The notes beneath the pieces were generated by a model, which was not told the origin of the DNA, did not search any database, and was given only the letters and a program-made list of their open reading frames with translations. Positions 15,449 through 22,349 of a stretch of 32,393 nucleotides of DNA are shown piece by piece. The translations under genes and the position numbers were made by a program. The stretch is from Gemmatimonadota bacterium (GTDB lineage: Bacteria > Gemmatimonadota > Gemmatimonadetes > Gemmatimonadales > GWC2-71-9), in assembly GCA_003221005.1 (NCBI GenBank), contig QHTZ01000109.1:1-32393 (forward strand). Direction: 5' to 3'. Every line of letters starts with the position of its first letter. The stretch's first letter is position 1.

Positions 15449-16708
15449 ATGTCGATCTCGAGAAGAGTGTTCGTGAAATCAGGCGGCCTGGCGCTGTTCA
15501 GCTTGGGCATGGATCCACTGTTTCTCGCCCGGGCCGCGTTCGCCTCCTACCGCCCCCTACCGCCCCTTACCGCCTCCGACCGTCCGACGCTCGTCTGTCT
15601 GTTCCAGCGTGGCGCCGTGGACGGGCTCAACATGATCGTCCCTCACGGCGACCCCTTGTACTACCGCGAGCGCCCGCGCATCGCCGTGCCGCAGACGGAC
15701 GTCGTGGACCTGGACGGCTACTTTGGCCTGCATCCGCGCCTCGCTGCGCTCGAGCCCTTGTGGGACAACAAGAGCCTCGCTGCGATCCACGCCGTTGGGT
15801 CCCCGGATTCAACCCGCAGTCATTTCGACGCGCAGGACTATATGGAGTCGGGCACACCGGGCGTGAAGGCAACATCCGACGGCTGGCTGAACCGCTACTG
15901 CGAACACGATCGGGAACATCAGCAGACGCCGTTCCGAGCCGTGGCCTTCAGCGCGCGGCTGCCGCGCATCCTCGCGGGCTCGGCGCCGAGTCTGGCGATC
16001 GACGACCTGCAGGCGTTCGGGCTGCGCGCGCCCGGCGCGGCGCGCGACCGCCTCACCCGTGCCTTCGAGGAGCTGTACGCGGGCGCCGCGACCGGGCTGG
16101 TCTCCACCTCGTCGCAGGAAGCGTTTGCAGCGGTCCAGCAGCTGAAGCAGGCGAATCCAGCGCAGTACCAGCCTGCGAACGGCGCCGCATACCCACGCGG
16201 GCGGTTCGGCCATGCGCTGCTGCAAATCGCTCAGCTCATCAAGGCCGACGTCGGCCTGCACGTCGCCTTCGCCGATGTCACCGGCTGGGACACGCACGTC
16301 AACCAGGGGGCGAGCGAAGGCCAGCTCGCGGCCCGGCTCGCCGAGTTCGGCGGGGCGCTCGCCGCATTCGCGCAGGACCTGGGCGAGCGCATGCGTGACG
16401 TCGTGGTGCTCACGATGTCCGAGTTCGGCCGCACCATCCAGGAGAACGGCAACAGCGGCACCGATCACGGTCACGCGACGGCGATGCTCGTGCTGGGCGG
16501 TCCGGTGAATGGAGGCAAGGTGCTGGGCCGGTGGCCGGGACTCGATCCTGCGCAACGCTTCGAAGGACGCGACGTCGCGGTGACGACCGACTTCCGCGAC
16601 CTGTTCGCGGAGGTTCTGGCGCGGCATTTGGGTGCCCCAGACCTGGCGGCGATTTTCCCCGGGTTCACGCCGGACCCGACGCGGTTCGTGGGAGCGATCA
16701 GGGCGTAG
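15449..16708 (+). CDS. DUF1501 domain-containing protein, Tat-exported
   Basis: 419 residues from ATG 15449, with GGAGG at 15436-15440, eight bases upstream. The N-terminus carries a twin-arginine signal, SRRVFVK at residues 4-10, then a hydrophobic stretch to about residue 32. Residues 33-47 are encoded by a decamer repeat array. The body shows DUF1501 landmarks: LFQRGAVDGLNMIVPHGDP near 51-69, SRSHFDAQDYMESG-like (STRSHFDAQDYME), DVTGWDTHVNQG, and VLTMSEFGRTIQENG with a following GTDHGH. The family has an alkaline-phosphatase/sulfatase-like fold, but its activity is unknown. Tat export suggests it folds, perhaps with a cofactor, before crossing the membrane. It is probably co-transcribed with the DUF1800 gene. 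Confidence 0.9.
   Translation: MSISRRVFVKSGGLALFSLGMDPLFLARAAFASYRPLPPLTASDRPTLVCLFQRGAVDGLNMIVPHGDPLYYRERPRIAVPQTDVVDLDGYFGLHPRLAALEPLWDNKSLAAIHAVGSPDSTRSHFDAQDYMESGTPGVKATSDGWLNRYCEHDREHQQTPFRAVAFSARLPRILAGSAPSLAIDDLQAFGLRAPGAARDRLTRAFEELYAGAATGLVSTSSQEAFAAVQQLKQANPAQYQPANGAAYPRGRFGHALLQIAQLIKADVGLHVAFADVTGWDTHVNQGASEGQLAARLAEFGGALAAFAQDLGERMRDVVVLTMSEFGRTIQENGNSGTDHGHATAMLVLGGPVNGGKVLGRWPGLDPAQRFEGRDVAVTTDFRDLFAEVLARHLGAPDLAAIFPGFTPDPTRFVGAIRA
15544..15590. repeat. CTACCGCCCC decamer array inside the DUF1501 leader
   Basis: Four decamers in a row: two near CTACCGCCCC, one TTACCGCCTC and a decayed one ending GTCCGAC. They encode residues 33-47 (SYRPLPPLTASDRPT), right after the Tat signal. 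The array is the reverse complement of the one at 15394-15432, so the two flank the ribosome binding site and start codon. Confidence 0.72.
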
Positions 16709-16724
16709 AACGGCGTCACCAAAC

Positions 16725-16750
16725 GACGTCGAGAAGAGACGTCAAGAAGA
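16725..16750. repeat. Tandem 13-mer behind the DUF1501 gene
   Basis: GACGTCGAGAAGA is followed directly by GACGTCAAGAAGA (one mismatch) and then GGCGTACCGCC. The copy lies in the 128-base gap after the DUF1501 stop, in which no gene or clear terminator was seen. Confidence 0.5.
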
Positions 16751-16836
16751 GGCGTACCGCCTCAGCGATCGGGGGGCGGGTTCTGGTACAGTCTCGCAAT
16801 CATCATTTACGACAAGCGTCGCTCTGCTGTGCCGCG

Positions 16837-17130
16837 CTAGACCTCGAGGATCAGCTTGCGGTAGTAGGCCAGCGCGCCGCCGCCATACACGCCGATGCCG
16901 AGCAGCAACAGGCCCAGCGCCGGGTGGAGGGTGAGCTGCCACAACCCGAAACCGGCGTAGCCAGCGCTCAAGGCGAACCCCAGCGCCACCACCTCCCGGC
17001 GACCCATGTAGATCCCGAACACATACCCCCAGCTGACCGCGGTGACGCTCAAGAACGCCACCGCGTGCAAGTACTTCGTGGGATCGATGAGGTTGAGCCC
17101 GCCGGCGAAGAGGCAGAACAGGCCGATCAC
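16837..17130 (-). CDS. Small membrane protein of unknown function
   Basis: About 97 residues if it starts at GTG 17130. The frame stays open upstream and codes for more hydrophobic residues (SLHLAAYT before the GTG), so a CTG at 17151 or another start is possible; no ribosome binding site supports any of them. Three to four hydrophobic helices can be seen: IGLFCLFAGGLNLI, LHAVAFLSVTAVSWGYVFGIYM, VVALGFALSAGYAGFGLW and PALGLLLLGIGVYGGGALAYY, ending YRKLILEV. No family is recognised. It is divergent from the GNAT gene at 17161, so both promoters must lie in a gap of about 30 bases or inside the opposite gene. Confidence 0.6.
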   Translation of the reverse strand: MIGLFCLFAGGLNLIDPTKYLHAVAFLSVTAVSWGYVFGIYMGRREVVALGFALSAGYAGFGLWQLTLHPALGLLLLGIGVYGGGALAYYRKLILEV

Positions 17131-17160
17131 GGTGTAGGCCGCGAGGTGCAGGCTGTCATC

Positions 17161-17667
17161 ATGCAGGCCACGCGAACCTATCTCGAGCTCACCGACCCCA
17201 CGCAGTTCCGGCCGGCGTTCGGCGATTTCCCGGGTCTCGTTGTGACGCACGTGGAGCACCCCGCTCCGACGCTCTATCGCGACTGTTACCGCACCGTCGG
17301 CGAGGCGTATCATTGGCGCGACCGCTGGAACTGGAGCGACGTGGAGATCGCCGCGCATCTCTCCCGGCCCGAGATCACGCTGCACGTGGCGCAGCGGGGC
17401 GGGCGGCTAGCGGGATGGTATGAGCTGCGTCGGGTGCCCGACGACCGATCGGTCGAAATCGCCTACTTCGGCCTCGCGCCCGACGCGATCGGCCGCGGGC
17501 TCGGCAAACACCTCCTCTCCTGCGCCGTGCGCGACGCATGGGCGCTCGGCGCCGCGAGGGTGTGGCTGCACACTTCCACCCTCGACCACCCGCACGCGCT
17601 GCCGAACTACCAAAAGCGCGGGTTCGTAGCCTACAAGACCGAGGCGTACGAGGTGGCTCGACCGTAG
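17161..17667 (+). CDS. GNAT family N-acetyltransferase
   Basis: 168 residues from ATG 17161. The acetyl-CoA-binding motif A reads IGRGLGKHLLSCAVRDA (110-126), preceded by the strand VEIAYFGLAPD (98-108) and followed by ARVWLHTSTLDHPHALPNYQKRGF, the usual GNAT C-terminal half. The N-terminal third (YLELTDPTQFRPA, and HWRDRWNWSD at 51-60) is typical of a subgroup of small bacterial GNATs often annotated only by superfamily. It has no signal peptide and should acetylate a small molecule or protein amine in the cytoplasm; the substrate is unknown. The long open frame upstream is not used, judging by domain limits. It lies 22 bases before the first repeat of the RAYT element and has no operon partner. 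Confidence 0.88.
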   Translation: MQATRTYLELTDPTQFRPAFGDFPGLVVTHVEHPAPTLYRDCYRTVGEAYHWRDRWNWSDVEIAAHLSRPEITLHVAQRGGRLAGWYELRRVPDDRSVEIAYFGLAPDAIGRGLGKHLLSCAVRDAWALGAARVWLHTSTLDHPHALPNYQKRGFVAYKTEAYEVARP

Positions 17668-17689
17668 ACCGCCCCGAACCCACCCCGAT

Positions 17690-17793
17690 CCGTGCGCTGA
17701 AGCGCCGGCTCGGCCCAGGCGCGTCTTGAAAGACGCCCGCGCTCCCGTCCTTCAGGACGCGTCGTACGCCGAGCCGGCCCTTAAGGGCACGGA
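17690..17793. repeat. BIME-like multi-hairpin palindrome, copy 1
   Basis: Outer ends CCGTGC and GCACGG pair, as do the inner arms GCCGGCTCGGC (17704-17714) and GCCGAGCCGGC (17768-17778). Four small hairpins sit within: GCGC-TGAA-GCGC (17694-17705), GCGTCT-TGAA-AGACGC (17721-17736), CGTCC-TTCA-GGACG (17746-17759) and GCCC-TTAA-GGGC (17777-17788). Read from either end, each half is a small tetraloop hairpin, an arm and a longer tetraloop hairpin, so the element is two inverted REP-like units. Confidence 0.85.
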
Positions 17794-17888
17794 CACGTCG
17801 AGCGCCGCGCCTTTTCGATGTGGCCCGCGTTGGTCTGACACTGCGTCGGGACGGATGCTGGCGAGATTGAAACCCGAGGAGGCCGCCC

Positions 17889-18305
17889 GTGCCCGTTCGC
17901 ATCTACGCCCACCTTACGTGGACCACGTTTGCCCGCCTCCCTTTGATCGACGCCTCCATCGCGGCTTTCCTCGAGAAATTCCTTGGCGCCGAGTGCGAGC
18001 GTCAGGGAACCAGAATGCTGGCGGTCGAGATAGTCCGCGACCATGTGCATCTATTGATCGAGCTCCCCGCCGCCTACAACGTCCCCCGACTCGTGCAAGG
18101 TCTCAAAGGGGCGAGTGCACGAATCGCGAATCGTGACCACATCGCGCGGCACGAGTCACTCCGGTGGGCGCAAGGCTACGACCTGCGTTCGGTCGGGCAG
18201 CGACAACTTACCACGGTGGAAGCCTACGTCCGAAACCAACCGGCTCACCACAAGGGCCGAGGACGAGAAGGAAGAGAGTCCGCCCCCGCTGAACCCGTGC
18301 GCTGA
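17889..18305 (+). CDS. REP-associated/IS200-like Y1 tyrosine transposase
   Basis: 138 residues from GTG 17889, with GAGGAGG at 17876-17882, six bases upstream. It belongs to the HUH single-strand DNA transposases (Y1_Tnp). The metal-binding HUH motif is His52-Val-His54 in RDHVHLLIEL. The catalytic tyrosine is most likely Tyr113 in VEAYVRNQPAHH. The N-terminal strand YAHLTWTTFARLP is also typical. Family enzymes cut and join single-stranded DNA next to hairpins; RAYTs do so at REP sequences. All catalytic residues seem present, so it may be active. It is short and ends abruptly: its last codons and TGA lie in the first hairpin of repeat copy 2, so the tail (about 123-138, rich in Arg, Gly and Glu) may be partly repeat-encoded. 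Confidence 0.87.
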   Translation: MPVRIYAHLTWTTFARLPLIDASIAAFLEKFLGAECERQGTRMLAVEIVRDHVHLLIELPAAYNVPRLVQGLKGASARIANRDHIARHESLRWAQGYDLRSVGQRQLTTVEAYVRNQPAHHKGRGREGRESAPAEPVR

Positions 18306-18399
18306 AGCGCCGGCTCGGCCCCAGGCGCGTCTTGAAAGACGCCCCGGCCCCCGTCCTTCAGGACGCGTCGTACGCCGAGCCGGCCCTTTAGGGCACGGA
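18295..18399. repeat. BIME-like multi-hairpin palindrome, copy 2
   Basis: It matches copy 1 over its full length with about five differences: one extra C near GGCCCC, three changes in the spacer after the second hairpin, and TTAA to TTTA in the last hairpin, which slightly weakens that loop symmetry. The first hairpin is at 18299-18310, and its TGAA loop supplies the transposase stop codon. A decayed start of another unit (CGTGCGCTGAAC) lies near 18425-18436. Confidence 0.85.
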
Positions 18400-18452
18400 T
18401 TACGCTCGAGCCCGCCGCCCGCTGCGTGCGCTGAACACCCCGCCGACTAACC

Positions 18453-19151
18453 TCACCAGTGGACCTCCCGCCGGTCGCGGAACAGTCTGCCCGTCGGCCC
18501 GCCGTCGGGGAGCGTCGCCAGGAACACGGCGGTGTCGGCACCCCGGGACGCGGAGCGCGGCGCACCGGCGCCGCCCATGTCGGTTCGCACCCAGCCCGGA
18601 TCCACAGCGTTCACGAGCACACCTGAGTCCCGCAACTCGTCCGCTAGAATCCGCGTGATGCCGTTGAGGGCAAGCTTGGAGATCTTGTAGGCGAGCGTAC
18701 GGCTCGTCATTGAGTCCATCTGGCCGTAGCCGCTCGTGACGTTGACGATGCGACCGTAGTGGTGCGCGGTCATGAGCGGTACCAACGCCTGGCAGAGCTG
18801 CAACGGGCCGAGTGTGTTGGTCTCGAGCGTGGCCCGAACGGTGCCGGCATCCACCTCGAGTCCGGAGGCGCCCTCGTCGAGGTAGACTCCGGCGTTGTTG
18901 ACGAGCACGTCGACGCGGCCGAGCTCACGCTCGAGCCACTCCTTGACCGCAGCGATGCTGTGCGCGTCTGTGACGTCGAGCGGTTGCGCGACGATCTGGC
19001 CGCCCTGCGCCTCCAGCGCTGCGACGGCCGCCCGCGCCTTGGCCTCGTCTCGCGCCGTGAGGACGACCTTCAGCCCCAGCCGGGCGAGCTGCCGGCATAC
19101 TTCGAGCCCGATGCCCCGGTTGGCGCCCGTGACCAGGGCGACACGCGGCAC
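18453..19151 (-). CDS. Short-chain dehydrogenase/reductase (SDR)
   Basis: 232 residues from GTG 19151, chosen because GGAG lies six bases upstream and the protein then begins PRVALVTG, as SDRs do; ATG 19202 and GTG 19175 are longer alternatives. The NAD(P)-binding motif TGANRGIG is followed by NNAG. The active-site serine is in NVTSGYGQ, and the catalytic YxxxK is in LAYKISK. After the active site comes the usual PGWVRTDMGG loop. It is a classical cytoplasmic SDR, close to carbonyl-reductase-like members (LVTGANRGIGLEVCRQLA); the substrate is unknown. The Arg in TARDEAKA after beta2 suggests NADPH. It is divergent from the small protein at 19165 with only 13 bases between starts, and ends 53 bases from the RAYT element. 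Confidence 0.9.
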   Translation of the reverse strand: MPRVALVTGANRGIGLEVCRQLARLGLKVVLTARDEAKARAAVAALEAQGGQIVAQPLDVTDAHSIAAVKEWLERELGRVDVLVNNAGVYLDEGASGLEVDAGTVRATLETNTLGPLQLCQALVPLMTAHHYGRIVNVTSGYGQMDSMTSRTLAYKISKLALNGITRILADELRDSGVLVNAVDPGWVRTDMGGAGAPRSASRGADTAVFLATLPDGGPTGRLFRDRREVHW

Positions 19152-19157
19152 TAGATT
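19152..19157 (+). promoter_or_regulatory. Possible -10 element of the small-protein/acnA operon
   Basis: TAGATT lies 7 bases before GTG 19165, with GTGACC 17 bases upstream as a weak -35 (19129-19134). There is no Shine-Dalgarno sequence before the GTG. The -35 and spacer would lie inside the divergent SDR gene. The layout is like that at glnK. Confidence 0.4.
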
Positions 19158-19164
19158 CTCCGGC

Positions 19165-19542
19165 GTGACATTCACGCTCTCCCGCACCCACAAACTCATC
19201 ATCGCTGCCGTGATCGCCGTCCCCGTGGCGCTGCTCGCCTTGTATACCTGGTTCGTCGTCTCCTGGACCTACTCGACCGGCGAGCGCGCGGGGTACGTGC
19301 AGAAGTTCTCGAAGAAAGGCTGGATCTGTAAGACCTGGGAAGGTGAGCTGGCCATGGTGGCCATCCCGGGCAGCATGCCCGAAAAATTCTACTTCACGGT
19401 CCGGAACGATTCCGTTGCCGGCCTCATCAACGGCTCACTCGGCAAGCGCGTCGCCCTGACCTACCGCCAGCACGTGGGTGTCCCCACCAGTTGCTTCGGC
19501 GACACCCAGTACTACGTGTCCAATGTGAAGACGCTCGAGTGA
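19165..19542 (+). CDS. Conserved single-pass membrane protein of unknown function
   Basis: 125 residues from GTG 19165. One N-terminal transmembrane segment ([20 protein letters not shown], residues about 9-28) is followed by a soluble domain with a striking conserved look: [29 protein letters not shown], and [12 protein letters not shown] near the end. I recognise this as a conserved small family in many diderms, sometimes mislabelled as 6-phosphogluconate dehydrogenase; no function is established. Two cysteines (in WICKTWEG and TSCFGD) might pair if the domain lies outside the membrane. The stop overlaps the aconitase start (TGATG), which suggests co-translation, although a functional tie to the TCA cycle is not obvious. 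Confidence 0.75.
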   Translation: MTFTLSRTHKLIIAAVIAVPVALLALYTWFVVSWTYSTGERAGYVQKFSKKGWICKTWEGELAMVAIPGSMPEKFYFTVRNDSVAGLINGSLGKRVALTYRQHVGVPTSCFGDTQYYVSNVKTLE

Positions 19543-22349
19543 TGGCCGGGAATAGCTTCGGCACCAAGGCGGAGCTCAAAGTGGGCGGCCGGACGTTCGA
19601 GATCTTCCGGCTCGACGGGCTGGAGCGCCGCGGCATGCCGATCGCCCGGCTTCCCTACTCACTCAAGCTGCTGCTCGAGAACCTGCTGCGGCGCGAAGAC
19701 GGCCGCACCGTGCGCGCCGCGGAGATCGAGCGGCTCGCCCGCTGGGAAGCGAAGACAACCTCCGACGACGAAATCGCGTTCATGCCCGCCCGCGTTCTGC
19801 TCCAAGACTTCACCGGCGTGCCCGCGGTGGTGGACCTCGCTTCGATGCGCGACGCGATGCAGGCGATGGGCGGCGACCCAAAGCGCGTGAATCCCCTGCT
19901 CCCGGCGGAGCTCGTCATCGACCATTCCGTGATCGTGGACCAGTTCGGCACGCCGCTCGCCTTCCAGGCCAACGCCGATCTCGAGTTCCAGCGGAACCGC
20001 GAGCGCTATGCACTGCTGCGCTGGGCCCAGCAGGCATTCCAGGGGTTCCGCGTCGTGCCCCCCGATACCGGAATCGTCCACCAGGTGAACCTCGAGTACC
20101 TGGCCCGTGTCGTCTTCACGAGTCAGGACGCCTCACAAGACGCCAAGTCGCCAGGGCGCCAAGGGTCGATCCCGCAGGTCTACCCCGACACCCTCGTCGG
20201 CACCGACTCGCACACCACGATGATCAACGGCCTCGGCGTGCTCGGCTGGGGCGTGGGCGGCATCGAGGCCGAAGCCGCCATGCTCGGCCAGCCGGTGTCG
20301 ATGCTGATCCCCCAGGTCGTGGGATTCCGCCTCACCGGGCGGCTCCCCGAGGGCGCGACCGCGACCGACTTGGTTCTCACCGTCACCGAGATGCTCCGCA
20401 AAAAGGGCGTCGTGGGGAAGTTCGTGGAGTTCTACGGGCCGGGCGTCGCCGCACTCCCCGTCGCGGACCGCGCCACGATCGGCAACATGGCGCCCGAGTA
20501 CGGCGCCACGGTGGGCCTCTTCCCCGTGGACGAAGAGACCCTCCGCTACCTCACGTTCACGGGTCGCCCCAAGGAGCAGATCGCACTCGTCGAGGCGTAC
20601 ATGAAGGAGCAGGGACTGTTCGGCGCAGGCGGCGCCTCTGTGGAGTACTCGGACACCCTGGAGCTCGACCTCGCGAAAGTCGAGCCGAGTCTCGCGGGGC
20701 CGCGCAGGCCCCAGGACCGGGTGCCGTTGCGCGACGTCAAGCAGCAGTTCCTCACCGCCCTCCCGACGCTCGTCAAGCCGACGTCGCCGATCGGTCCCCC
20801 GACCTCACCCAACGCGGTGCGCTGGGAGGAGGAAGGCGGTCAGGTCGCCACGCAGGTAGAGGCCCCGCCCCAGCGCCGCACCCACGTCGACCTCACGATC
20901 GACGGCGTCGGCCACGAGCTGCGACACGGCTCCGTCGTGATCGCCGCGATCACGAGCTGCACCAACACATCGAACCCGTCGGTGATGGTGGCGGCCGGCT
21001 TGGTCGCGAAGCAGGCGGTCGAGAGGGGGCTGCGCACGGAGCCCTGGGTGAAGACCAGCTTGGCCCCCGGCTCCAAGGTGGTCACGGACTACCTCCGCCA
21101 GGCCGGCCTGCTCCCGTACCTGGAGCAGCTCGGCTTCCACCTCGTGGGTTACGGCTGCACCACCTGCATCGGGAACTCGGGACCGCTGCCCGAGCCGGTC
21201 TCGGCAGCCATCGCCGAGGGCGAGCTGGTCACCTGCGCCGTGCTCTCCGGCAACCGCAACTTCGAGGGCCGCATCCAGCAGGAGGTGCGCGCCAACTACC
21301 TCGCGTCGCCGCCGCTCGTCGTCGCCTACGCGCTCGCCGGGCGGATCGACCTCGATCTCGAGCGCGAGCCACTGGGTACGGGCAAGGACGGCAAGCCGGT
21401 CTACCTACGCGACGTCTGGCCGTCGCCGCGCGAGGTGGATGGGCTCATCCGCAGCTCGATCCAGTCCGCGATGTTCCACAAGGAGTATGGCGAGGTCTTC
21501 AAGGGCGACGAGCGTTGGGCCGGCCTCCCGGTCCCGAAGGGCGACCGCTTCGCGTGGGATCCCGCTTCCACGTACATCCGCCGCGCGCCCTACTTCGACG
21601 GGATCCCTCGGACGCCGGGGCCGATCCAGGACATCCGCGGGGCGCGAGTCCTGTGCCTGCTTGGTGACAGCATCACGACGGACCACATCTCACCCGCCGG
21701 CTCGATCCGCAAGACGAGCCCAGCAGGCCAGCATCTGATCGCGCACGGCGTCGAGCCCGCCGATTTCAATTCCTACGGCTCGCGGCGCGGCAACCACGAG
21801 GTCATGGTGCGCGGCACGTTCGCCAATGTGCGCCTGAAGAATCAGCTCGCCCCAGGCACGGAAGGCCCGTTTACGGTCCACGTCCCCGACGGGGAGCAGC
21901 TGACGATCTACGACGCCTCGGTCAAATACCGCGACGAGGGGACGCCGCTGCTGGTCATCGCCGGCAAGGAGTACGGCGCCGGGTCGTCACGCGATTGGGC
22001 TGCGAAGGGCCCGCGGCTGCTCGGCGTGCGCGCCGTGATCGCCCAGAGCTACGAGCGGATCCATCGCTCAAACCTCGTGGGCATGGGCATCCTACCGCTG
22101 CAGTTCCTCGCGGACCAGGGCGCCGAGGCGCTCGGGCTCTCCGGCACGGAGCGCTATGACATCTCGGGGCTGGCGGGGATTCTCGCCGAGGGTTTCCCCC
22201 AGGGGAAGGACCTCACGGTGCGGGCGACGCGAACCGACGGAAAAGCCGTGGAGTTCCGGGCGACCGTCCGCATCGACACGCCGCAGGAGCTACAGTACTA
22301 CCGCCACGGCGGCATTCTCGAGTACGTGCTGCGTCAGCTGGCACACTAA
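19542..22349 (+). CDS. acnA: Aconitate hydratase (AcnA type)
   Basis: 935 residues from ATG 19542, which overlaps the preceding stop. It should interconvert citrate and isocitrate in the TCA cycle through a [4Fe-4S] cluster. The cluster ligands are Cys473 (SCTNTSNP), Cys539 and Cys542 ([10 protein letters not shown]). Substrate-loop landmarks include [19 protein letters not shown] (214-232) and the swivelling C-terminal domain with [16 protein letters not shown]. The protein is longer than the usual 890 or so residues: residues about 194-213 (starting [16 protein letters not shown]) replace a short turn and are encoded by an octamer repeat. The stop overlaps the convergent SulP stop by four bases. 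A role as an apo-protein RNA-binding regulator, known for some homologues, is possible but not visible here. Confidence 0.95.
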   Translation: MAGNSFGTKAELKVGGRTFEIFRLDGLERRGMPIARLPYSLKLLLENLLRREDGRTVRAAEIERLARWEAKTTSDDEIAFMPARVLLQDFTGVPAVVDLASMRDAMQAMGGDPKRVNPLLPAELVIDHSVIVDQFGTPLAFQANADLEFQRNRERYALLRWAQQAFQGFRVVPPDTGIVHQVNLEYLARVVFTSQDASQDAKSPGRQGSIPQVYPDTLVGTDSHTTMINGLGVLGWGVGGIEAEAAMLGQPVSMLIPQVVGFRLTGRLPEGATATDLVLTVTEMLRKKGVVGKFVEFYGPGVAALPVADRATIGNMAPEYGATVGLFPVDEETLRYLTFTGRPKEQIALVEAYMKEQGLFGAGGASVEYSDTLELDLAKVEPSLAGPRRPQDRVPLRDVKQQFLTALPTLVKPTSPIGPPTSPNAVRWEEEGGQVATQVEAPPQRRTHVDLTIDGVGHELRHGSVVIAAITSCTNTSNPSVMVAAGLVAKQAVERGLRTEPWVKTSLAPGSKVVTDYLRQAGLLPYLEQLGFHLVGYGCTTCIGNSGPLPEPVSAAIAEGELVTCAVLSGNRNFEGRIQQEVRANYLASPPLVVAYALAGRIDLDLEREPLGTGKDGKPVYLRDVWPSPREVDGLIRSSIQSAMFHKEYGEVFKGDERWAGLPVPKGDRFAWDPASTYIRRAPYFDGIPRTPGPIQDIRGARVLCLLGDSITTDHISPAGSIRKTSPAGQHLIAHGVEPADFNSYGSRRGNHEVMVRGTFANVRLKNQLAPGTEGPFTVHVPDGEQLTIYDASVKYRDEGTPLLVIAGKEYGAGSSRDWAAKGPRLLGVRAVIAQSYERIHRSNLVGMGILPLQFLADQGAEALGLSGTERYDISGLAGILAEGFPQGKDLTVRATRTDGKAVEFRATVRIDTPQELQYYRHGGILEYVLRQLAH
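20121..20175. repeat. Octamer repeat inserted in the acnA coding region
   Basis: Consecutive octamers GACGCCAA, GTCGCCAG and GGCGCCAA, with a decayed GACGCCTC upstream, fall at the position where aconitases have a short surface turn. The reading frame is kept and the extra residues are polar. The unit differs from the arrays at 8827, 10148 and 15394 but has the same period of 8. Confidence 0.65.

Larger units (their letters stand above)
17690..18399. mobile_element. RAYT/IS200-like element with flanking BIME-like palindromes
   Basis: A 710-base unit: a 104-base nested palindrome (17690-17793), a Y1-type transposase gene (17889-18305), and a 105-base copy of the palindrome in the same orientation (18295-18399). 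The copies differ at about five positions including one indel. The arrangement matches REP-associated tyrosine transposases lying between REP pairs. It has no TnpB, and no duplicated target site was recognised outside the repeats. Whether the unit moves as a whole or only its repeats do cannot be told from one window. Confidence 0.75.

Noticed and set aside
17690..18399. Direct repeats as attachment sites of an integrative element
   Set aside because: Each repeat is itself a nested palindrome, the enclosed gene is an HUH transposase and not an integrase, and the unit is only 710 bases.
17690..18399. Full IS200/IS605 element with TnpB
   Set aside because: No TnpB or guide-RNA-like region is present; the transposase with symmetrical flanking repeats fits a RAYT better.
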